Part shown: one piece after another, positions 54,439-64,000 of the stretch
Layout of the letters: every line of letters starts with the position of its first letter
Position numbering within the stretch: the stretch's first letter is position 1
Assembly: GCA_019925105.1 (NCBI GenBank)
Contig: JAHGAU010000032.1
Location: forward strand, 558,001 to 622,000
Direction of reading: 5' to 3'
Source: Niebla homalea
Lineage: Eukaryota > Ascomycota > Lecanoromycetes > Lecanorales > Ramalinaceae
Length of the DNA stretch: 64,000 bases
Translations under genes and position numbers: made by a program
Notes under the pieces: model-generated
What the model was told of the DNA's origin: nothing
The model's database searches: none
What the model saw: the letters and a program-made list of their open reading frames with translations, nothing else

Positions 54439-57400
54439 AAATAAATGATTGATGGCGACGAACAACGGGACCCCAGAGGTTTAAAACGATGTACGCGTGT
54501 ATAACTTAAGTAACAGTAAGGCAAGTACCTTAAATACGATAAGCGGAAACGGAGTAATAATAAAGGTAAAAAGGGTAAAAGGGCAAACGGCCTTTATTAA
54601 CGGAAATAATAACAATTTATATAGACGGCGCAATAACTATATAATAAAGAACTTTTAAATCAAATAAAGAGTTTATAGTTAATAAGATATACATAAAAGG
54701 ATACGTATAACGCGTAAAGGTAATATGGTTATAAGGGGTAAATAAAGGATAAAAAAGACGGGAAGAATATATGGCGGTAAATAAAAAATAAACGGAAGCG
54801 GAGAAGGTTTTATTAAATATATATAAATTAAAAGAAAACCGGGCGAAAATAAAAAAGTATTGGATAATTAAGGATAAATTATAAAAAAAAAAGGTAACCG
54901 TTAAATACGCGGAGGGAATATAATAAGGGAAAAAGCGGTAAAAGCGTTAAAAAACCTTTTTATAATTAAATAAAAAAATATTATATTAAAAACTTAATTA
55001 ATATTATAAATTAAGCTACGGAGAATAAAAAACTTTTACGTAAAAATAAAAGCGGGATTAAGGGATTTAAAGAAACTATACAGAGCTTAAAAGGCGGTAA
55101 TAAAAATACCGGTAAAAAAAAATAAAAGGAATTAAAAAGGCTATATATAAAATAAAAGAGTAACGGGAGAAGTTTTACGGATAAGGGTAAAGATAAATTA
55201 AATAATAAGGGTTATAAAAATAGCGCCCGTATTAATAGTAAAGGAAATAAGGGTTAAGGAGAAAACGGTAATATCGAGGAAAACAAAAATAATAACTATA
55301 TAACTATCGGATAAAGAAAAGAAGAATATAGTTATAAAGGTGAACCCTTTATAATTAATAAAGGCGTTTAAAGTAATAGAAGAACCGTTAATAAAGTAAA
55401 TTATCGCGGTACGTAAATTATAAAATAAAAATATCCTCCTTAATATAACCTTATTAAAGGCGAAAAAAGGGCTTAAGAAATTAAAAGAATAAACCAGTAA
55501 AAAGGGATATAAAATAATAAAAATATTAAAATAATTATTTATTATTATAATAAACGGGATATACTTAATAAAGTTTATAAGAGAAGAAAAGGAGGTTATT
55601 TTAAAACGGATAAAAAAAGAAAATATAGTCCTTTATCCCGGGTTAAAGATTGTTAATTATAGTCTTCCCCCCGTAATAAAGAGGCTAAATACCTTTAACC
55701 GGATAAAGAGGTATTTTACGGTTATTTTAAATATAACGTTAATAAAGATATATAACAATATCCTTAATAAAAGGGTAATAAAGGGTAAATCCCTTAAATT
55801 AATAAGGTTATAAAATTAAACGGCGGATATTTATTAATACTTTAAATATTAAGGGTACGGATATATTATTATAAGGTACCTTAATAATATAAAGTATATA
55901 ATATACGCCGGAGGGTATAATACGTATAAATACATAAACTTAATAATAAAAAGCTTAATAAAGAATACGTTAAAATACGCAGCGTATAAGAATAATAATT
56001 ACTTAACGTAAAACTTACAGTATATAATAAGGATTAAAGAGACTTAACGTAAGGAAATTAAAATAACGGTTAAGGTTTAACGTTATAATTTATATAAATT
56101 TAAACCGGTAAAATAATTAAAAATAATCTTAAAACGTAAATAAAGTTTTTTAAATAAGGAAGGATAAAACGTAATAATTAATAATATAAAAAAAAAATTA
56201 TAATAATATTAACCCTTAAAACCGGCCGCTTAATTAAGATAATTATTATTACGAGAAAATTAAGGTAAATAACGCTTAACCTTAAAAAGAAATTATTTAT
56301 ATAAATAAAAGTTAACGGGAAGAGCTTAATAAAAATTAATATATAATATATTTATACTTTTAAGGATAATATAATATATTTATACTTTTAAGGATAATAT
56401 AGTATAATATACGTAAAGAAATAATTAAAGCTATAATATTAATATTTAAATTTAAAAAAAATAAAATATTAATATTATAATAATATAAAAGCCATTATAT
56501 AACCTATATATACGTTCTTTAATTAACCCGGGAAATAATTTTTATTTAACCTTTAAAAAAAATAAAAAAATACGGATATATTTCTTTATAAATAAGAGAT
56601 TAAATATAAATAATTAAAACGTTACTTATTACGGAAACAATCTATATACGCTTTAAATTATATAAGAAAAAAATATTGGGAAAAACTTAAATATTTATAA
56701 CGTGTATAATCTACCACCGGTTAATAAAAAAACCTTTTACAATTTTATTACTTAAGGATACTATAATTATACCCGGTAAGTATTTTTTAATAAGAAACTT
56801 TAATCTTTATTATATTAAATAGAATAAAAAAACGTATAATTAACGATATTAAGTTTAAAGAATTATTAATAATTATTATCCGGTGTAACTTTACGTTATT
56901 AACGTTAAAAAGGATTATAATATAAAAAGGTTAAGGATTTAGGATTATGATTAACTTAACGATTAATTTAAAAGATATTATTAATATAATTATTATATAT
57001 AAGTTATAAAAGGATTTAAAATATAACTCGGATTATATACCGATATAAATAACCCTAAACTAAACCGTTAATACGACCTTATTATTACCGGTAAAAAAAG
57101 CGTAAAAAATAATTAAAAAAAATAAAGATTTATATAAAAACGGAGGAAATAATAATATAATTTACGGATTTCCCTTAATTAAATAATAGAAACCGGATTA
57201 ACCTTTTTATAAAGTAAATAATAAAAATATTAAACGAGGTAATTAATAAAATAATCTTATTAATAAAGGTTTTTTAAAAAGTTAAAATTTATTAAAATAA
57301 AGGATATATAACCGTAATTATAAAAATAAAAAGGTTAATTAAGGAAACTTTTAAATATAAAAATTAAGAAATATTTAATTAATTAAGGGTTACTTAAAAG

Positions 57401-60275
57401 GAAAAAAAGAGGACTATTAAGAAGGTTAAGTAAATATACTTTTAATTTATAATATATAACTTAATAATTTTACTTTATAATATTTAAAAGTTAATAAAAT
57501 ATAATAAAGAACGGAGTAAAAAACCAAAGTTTATTCTTAAATTCCCGCCTTTTAAAAGACCCAATAATATATTAATTAATATCTTAAACGGTAAAATTAA
57601 GGCCCTTAAAAGAGTATTTTTCCCCCCTCCGTTAAAAGTTAATTTAAACGATATTAACGGTATTATATACCTTAACTTTATATTAATAAATAAAATAATA
57701 ATATAAGACATAATAATTAAAGTAATTAATAAATTAAAGAAGAATAAAACCTTAAAATTAAATAGGATTCTTAATAGATTCTTATTAATAATAGTCTTAC
57801 CATTTAAAAAGTCTTTATTTTTTTTTTTAAGTATATTTCGACGTTAACTATTATTTACGTAAGTTTAAAAAGGTAAAAACGATTATTCTTAAGAAGTTTA
57901 TTAAGCCGGATTACTTTAAGGTAAAGTTTTATAAACTTATTATACTCCTTTATATGTTAAGGAAAACCTTAAAAATAATAATAATAAAAATCCTTAATAA
58001 TTATATAAAGAATTACGGACTTCTCCCTAATTAATAAATAAAAATAAAAAGAAATTAATTAATAAAATTAACCCTTAAAAGATTAATTAACGGCGTATAT
58101 ATAATATAAAATTATAAAAAGAAATATATTATAAATTTTCTTTCTTTTAATATTATAAATACCTTTAATAAAATCAATTATTAAAAGTTATTATATAACT
58201 TAAAGAAGAAAAGGATATTACCCTTCTTAATTAAGTAAATAAAGAGTTTCTTAAGTAATTAAGTTACGTTGATTAATTTAAGATAAAGGATAAATTTAAT
58301 AAAGCCCGTTATAATAAAGATTCCTTAAGGATTATTTATTTCTTTTATATTTATATTATTTTTATTTTTTAACGGTTTATTAATTAAAAAGCTTATTAAG
58401 TTAAAATAAAAGGTTTAAATTAAAAGCTTTATTAATAATATTTACCTTTTAATTTATAATACCTTTATACGTATAAATTATTTAAAACTAGAATAAGCTT
58501 ATAAAGTTTATTTTTAATAAATAAAAACCTATAAGGCTTAATTTATATTATATAAATATAAGTTTGTTTATATAATTAAAAGCCTAAAATTATATAATAT
58601 AATAATTATAATAAATTTAAAAAGAATTACGGTAAAACCGGATATTAATATTAAAATCCTTAATCTTTAAATAAATAAAAAACTTAATTAAAAAAACTAT
58701 ATAGAAAAAATTTGAAAGAAAATAACTTTATAAGAAAAAAGCCTTATTTATTTTATTATATCAATATAAAAAGCTATATTATAGAAGGCATAAATTATTT
58801 ATTAAACCGTAATAAAGTTAACTATAATATACGTTACGGTTATTTAATATATACTTAAAGATATTCCGCGATATAAAAAAGAGCCTATCTAGATATAATA
58901 GAAAGTTTAAAACCGGTATTTAAGGGTAACTAACGGTACTTATAAAATAATCTTTATTTTAATATTAAAATTTAAGGTTTTTATATTATTAATTAAGGTT
59001 TTATTAAATTAAATAATCGTTTAAATAAGGTTAAAAAATATATATACTTAATTACGATAATAAGAAAAGGGCGGATCCGTTAGAATCTTAATAAATTTTA
59101 AGTTAAAAAAATTAATTAAAAATACTTATCCTTTTTTTTATTAAAATAAAATAAGAATAAATTAAGAAAAAAATTAATTTTATTAACGTCCCGGAAATTA
59201 ATTTAAGTATATATAAATTCTTATTAAACGTAAAAAAAACCGAAATTAAAAAGATTTAAAGAGTAAAAACTATAACGATTACCTTATAAGTTATAATAAA
59301 ATAAAATAAATATTAATGAAAGTATAAAAACTTTATATTTTAAAATTATTATTATTTAACTTTTAACGATAAAAAGATTATTAATAAATAATTCTACCGC
59401 TATAATATTATAAAGAAAAATAATAATAAATTAATAATTTAATTCCGAATAAATGAAAATAGTTTAATTTACTTCCTATTTATTATATACGCCGGAAATC
59501 GGATAAATATTAAATATAAATACGGATAAAGAAAATAAAACGTTATATACGTTTTTATTTTTTATTTTTTATTTATAGAGGTTAAATTAAGATTTATCGT
59601 AAAAGTTAATATTTATAATTACCGTTAAATATTATTTACGAAACGAAATATCCGGGTAATTATTAAGTTTATAATATTTACCGGATTACTATTATAGTTT
59701 AACCTCGTTATAAAGATAAATAAGGTTATTAAAAACCTTATAAAAAACCCGTTATTAACTAAGGAAGAAAAGGAAAAACGGTAACCGGTTATATTAATTA
59801 TATAAACCGGAAAGTATCTTTTATAATTATAAGGATATAATAATAGACGTTTATTAAAAGTTTTTAAAAAAGTTAACGGTAATAATAATATAAAAGGGGT
59901 TATATATTAAACGTATAAATATTAATAAGGATATTTAAAGGTATTACGTAAAATTAAGGTAATTTAAATATATAAAAGAACGGAAAAACAATAAGTTTAA
60001 AAGTAACCTTTATAAAGATATAATTATGATATTATAGATTTTCTTAAAAGAGTTAAAATATAGGAAGTATATAAATAAATTATTACTTTTTAAAAGCCGT
60101 TAATATCCTTTACCTTAAAGGATAAAAGGTAAAGGCTTAATAAATGCCGGTTTTTATTTTAACATTATAAGTATCAGGTTTTTACGGTTATTAATAAGGT
60201 TAAAAGGCCGCGTATTAAGAAACGCCGGAATTAGCTAAACTAGATCCGTAATATAAACCAATCAATCAATCAATC
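54439..60275 (+). mobile_element. LINE 'F', full-length uninterrupted copy
   Basis: Plus strand, 5,837 bp, with a 12-bp TSD AGAATATACGTT (54,427-54,438 and 60,276-60,287). The first frame starts at 54,452 with MATNNGTPE. Remnants follow in order: endonuclease block (about 56,796), RT block (about 57,879-57,970), C-terminal RT/RNase H region (from about 58,620), and a CCAATCAATCAATCAATC tail. It supplies the intact order used to show that 19,259-20,888 is an insertion into LINE A. All frames are interrupted. Confidence 0.91.
56343..56398 (+). repeat. 28-bp tandem duplication inside LINE F
   Basis: Two adjacent copies of a unit containing TTTATACTTTTAAGGATAAT, offset by 28 bp. Other LINE copies show only one at the equivalent place (for example about 62,830), so it arose in this copy. 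Confidence 0.8.
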
Positions 60276-60287
60276 AGAATATACGTT

Positions 60288-60742
60288 TTTAAAGTTAATT
60301 TTATTTTTTAAACTGCTTTTTTCTTATAATTTATTAATTTTAATTATCCTCTTTATTTTTTAATTCGATTTTTAAATTTTTTTATTATTTTTATATTTAA
60401 ATAATTTTAACTTAATTTTTTTCTTTTAATATTATTACGTTTTTATAATATAGCTTTTTATATATCAACTTTTAACGTATTTTATTTAACGGACGTATTT
60501 AAGGTTTAAGTAATTAAATATTTTCTTTATAAGTAATATTTTTAATTTTTAATATTTTTATTAAATCTTAAAGTTAATTATAATTAATTTTAACTATAAA
60601 AGTCTTAATAAAATATTATAGTTTAAATTATTTTTTAATATTACAAATATTTATACTGATTTAATTATTTTTATAACTTAAATATTAAATATAACTTATA
60701 TATAAAGTAATATATAATTTCCATGATTAAATAAAATAATTA
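60288..60742. repeat. AT-rich spacer between LINE F and LINE G
   Basis: About 455 bp of RIP-like sequence, presumably the common target of both LINEs. It also includes the short untranslated 5' end of LINE G, whose exact boundary cannot be set without its 3' TSD. Confidence 0.5.
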
Positions 60743-63700
60743 ATGGCGACGAACAAAGGGACCCCAGAGGTCCAAAACGATGCGTATACGTATAGCTTTC
60801 GTAATAATAAAGAAAATATATTAAGTATAATAAGTAAAATAAACGTAATAGTTAAGAATAAAGTAATAAACGGGTAAGTAATTTATATTAATAAAAGCGG
60901 CGACGATATATATAGGTAATATAATAATAATAAGCCGGATAACGCTTAAAAAAAATAAAGGGAATTAAGGTTAATAAAATACGCGTATTAAGGCGTATAA
61001 AACGCGTAATAATAATACGGAAATAATAAGTAAATAAAAGGGTAAAAAGGCCGGTATAATATTAACGGTAAAGGGTATAGACGGGGGGAAAAGGCAAAAA
61101 GACCGTAATAAAAGTATTATTAAGGGTATATAAAAAGGAAATAAGGTTAATAAAGAGGAAGGGACCTTAAAGGATTAAAAGTAAAAAATAGAAACGGTAT
61201 ATTGCCCGGTAAATAAGGGTAAAACGACGGTAAAGGAGGCGGTAAAGACTTTAAAAGGACTTTTTATAATAAAGTAGAAAAATATTACGTTAAAAACCTA
61301 GCCGATATTACGGATTAAGTTAAAAAACATAAAGGATTTCTATATAAAAATAAAGGTAAAATTAGGAGAAATAAAGTGGTTACGGGGTTCTCAAAAAGTA
61401 ATAATAAAAACGTTAATAAAAAGTAAAGAAAGCGGTTTAAGGTTAAGTATATAAAATAAAAGTATAAAAATAACGGCCCCTTAAATAAGCAAAAGCTAGG
61501 CGATAAAAATAATAAAAAAGATACTTATAATAAAGAATAAAAGGATAACGGAGGAGAAAACAATTATATTAAAAAAGGTAAGGATAATAATAGTCGGCTT
61601 ATTTAATAATAAAAAGAAAAACGTAATTATAAAAATAAACCCATTATAAATAATAAAAACTATTAAAATAATAATGGAACCGTTAATAAAATAGATTATC
61701 GTAATATATAAACTATAAAGTAAGGATATCCTCCTTAATATAACGTCTTTAAAAATAAAAGAAAACTTAAGAAATTTAAAGCTTAAATTAATAAGGGAAA
61801 GTATAAGTTAATTAGAGTTTTAAAATAATTATTTATTATCGTAATAAATAAAATATATTTATTACGTTTTATAAAAGCTAAAAAAAGGTTATGTTAAAGA
61901 ATATAAAAAAGGAAAATACGGTTTTTTATTTAAGGCTTAAGATTATTAATTATTAACTTCCTTTAATAATAAAAAAACTTAACTTTTTAAAACGTATAAA
62001 GAAATATTTTACCGTTATATTAAGCGTAATATTAATAAAGATATAAAATAACGTTTTAAATAGAAGGATTATTAAAAAGGGATTTTTTAAAATAACTTAA
62101 TTATAAAATAAAGCGGTAAATATTTATTAATATTTTAAGTATTAAAGTTATAAATATATTGTTATAAGGTATTTTAATATTATAAAGTATATAATTTATA
62201 TTAAGGGCTATTGTCACGGTTGCTGTCCTAAGACAAGGACATGGCTTATAGGGATAGGACAGTATGTATTTAGAACAGGACAAAGTCCTTAGGTAGAGGA
62301 CAAGGATCTCTTATGATCCATTGGTCCCTTTTACATAGCATCACTCATAATACATAGAATTGATCCACCCATACCTTTGTCCATATCCATGACAGCTATA
62401 ATATTTATAAATAGATAAAATTAATAAATAAAAGGCTTATAAAGGGTACGTTTAAATATATTATATATAATAAGGAAAAATACTTAATATAAGACTCTAA
62501 ATATATAATAAGAATTAAGGAGATTAAACGTAAAAAAACCCGGATAACCGTAAAAATCTAACGTTATAATATATATAAGATTAATTTAACGGATTAATCA
62601 AAAATAGCCTTAAAACGTAAAGTTAATTAAAAAATAATAAAAGGTAAATAATAATAATAAATAAAGTAAAGAAAAGGAAGCTTTTTATAATCCTGACCTT
62701 AAGGGCCGGCCGTTTTACGCTTTTAATAATAACCGGGAAAATATTAAGTTAAAAAACGTTTAATTTTAATAAAAAATCTATAACTTAAACGGGTATAAAA
62801 AAGGGAGCTTTTATAAAGATTAATATATAATATATTAACGTTTTTAAGAATAATATAATATAACGTTTATAATAAAGGAATTAAAATAATAATAATAATA
62901 TTTAAATTTAAAGAAATTAAAAAGATTAACGTTATAATAATATAGGAGTTATTATATAATTTATATATATATTTATTTATTAATTTTAAAAAAAAGGTTT
63001 TATTTAATTTTTAAGGGGGATAAAATAACCAGAATATACTTCTTTATAAATAAACGGCTTAATATAAATAATTAAGATATTATTTACTATAATAGAAACC
63101 TTTATATACTCCGTATTATAAAGGAAAAAGACTTAAAGGGCGACCTTAATATTTATAATATATATAACTTACCGTTAATTAATAAAAGAAAATCTTTTAT
63201 ATTATTATTACTTAAAAAGGTTTTAATTACCTTAAATAAATATATATTATTTAAAAACTTTAACTTATATTATTATATATAAAATAAGGAAAAACGTATA
63301 ATAAACTATATTAAATCGGATAATTTATTAATAATTATTACTTAAGTTAGTTTTTTATTATTAATATTATAAAAATTATTACGTTAAAAAATTATAAATT
63401 TAAAATAACGATTAATTTAATCTTTAATACGGAAAAGGTTATTAATATAATTATAATATATAAGTTATAAAAAAAATTTAAAATATAATTTAAATTATAT
63501 ACCGATATAAATAACCTTAAATTAAACCATTAATATAACCTTATTATTACCGGTATAAAAAACATAAAAAACGGTTAAAAAAATAAAGGTTTATATAAAA
63601 GCGGAGGAGACGGTAATATAGTTTACGGATTTTCCTTAATTAAATAATAAAGATTAAATTAACTTTTTTATAAAGTAAATAATAAAGGTATTAAAGAAAA

Positions 63701-64000
63701 TAATTTATAAAATAATTCCGATAATAATACTTTTTTAAAGAATTAAAACTTATTAAAATAAAAAGTATATAATTACGACCGTAAAAATAAAAAGGTTAAT
63801 TAAGTAAATTTTTAAATATAAGAATTAAAAGATACTTAATTAATTAAGGGTTACTTAGAAAGAAAAGGAAAGGATTGTTAAGAAAATTAAATGAATATAC
63901 TTTTAATCTATAATATATAACTTAATAGTTTTATTTTATAATATTTAAAAGTTAATAAAATATAATAAAGAATAAAGTAAGAAATTAAAGTTTATTTTTA
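60743..64000 (+). mobile_element. LINE 'G', continues past the window end
   Basis: Starts with the shared 5' block (ATGGCGACGAACAAAGGGAC) and continues colinear with LINE F through the endonuclease region (about 63,255). It is interrupted only by a 183-bp solo LTR at 62,212-62,394. The 5' block is closer to that of LINE B (AACAAAGGG) than to A, E and F (AACAACGGG), suggesting two subfamilies. Confidence 0.87.
62212..62394. mobile_element. Unmutated solo LTR in LINE G
   Basis: 183 bp beginning TGTCACGG and ending CATGACA, flanked by a perfect 5-bp TSD GCTAT (62,207-62,211 and 62,395-62,399). It contains repeated GTCCT/AGGAC words and keeps CpA and TpG freely, so it escaped RIP. It is unlike the LTRs of Gypsy C and D. 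It is the youngest insertion seen in the window; recombination between two LTRs presumably removed the element's interior. Confidence 0.9.

Noticed and set aside
57484..57711. 75-aa minus-strand frame
   Set aside because: It is antisense within the second frame of LINE F and has no support as a gene.
62101..62283. 60-aa minus-strand frame over the solo LTR
   Set aside because: It spans the junction between LINE G and the solo LTR, so it is accidental.

Overview
The window is filamentous-fungal (Pezizomycotina) nuclear DNA. Evidence: short GT-AG introns with CTRAY branch points, a eukaryotic RNA polymerase II subunit gene, a fungal iterative polyketide synthase, and more than 50 kb of transposon DNA with the signature of repeat-induced point mutation (RIP). 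A GC-balanced gene segment abutting an AT-rich isochore resembles bipartite Dothideomycete genomes such as Leptosphaeria. That placement is inference; nothing seen fixes the species.

Layout. (1) 1-11,160, GC-balanced: RPB3 (+, three exons); a 6-methylsalicylic-acid-synthase-type partially reducing PKS (-, five modelled exons, about 1,795 aa), tail-to-tail with RPB3; a 2.1 kb stretch with no recognisable gene; an intradiol ring-cleavage dioxygenase (-, two exons). (2) 11,161-64,000, an AT isochore with no intact gene. CpA and TpG are scarce there while CpG persists, as expected from RIP at CpA.

Most of the isochore resolves into a transposon stack, read from target-site duplications (TSDs), terminal repeats and homology between copies. 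A Ty3/Gypsy element (called C here) runs 13,676-41,229 with 175-bp LTRs and a CTCTT TSD. It was split by a LINE (B, 17,014-30,294) and by a second Gypsy (D, 31,400-39,041). LINE B was split by LINE A (18,252-25,697), and LINE A by a 5'-truncated 1.63 kb copy of the same LINE (19,259-20,888). Two more full-length LINEs (E, 45,196-50,973; F, 54,439-60,275) and one cut by the window end (G, from 60,743) follow. G carries a 183-bp unmutated solo LTR. All four full-length LINEs come out at about 5.8 kb once insertions are subtracted, an independent check of the model.

Two observations stand out. RIP damage fades at the outer edges of repeat copies; the two LTRs of one element serve as internal controls for each other. 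Gypsy D is flanked by an identical 50-bp direct repeat instead of the usual 4-6 bp TSD. The PKS and dioxygenase may belong to one aromatic-metabolite locus ending at the isochore, but no other tailoring gene is visible.
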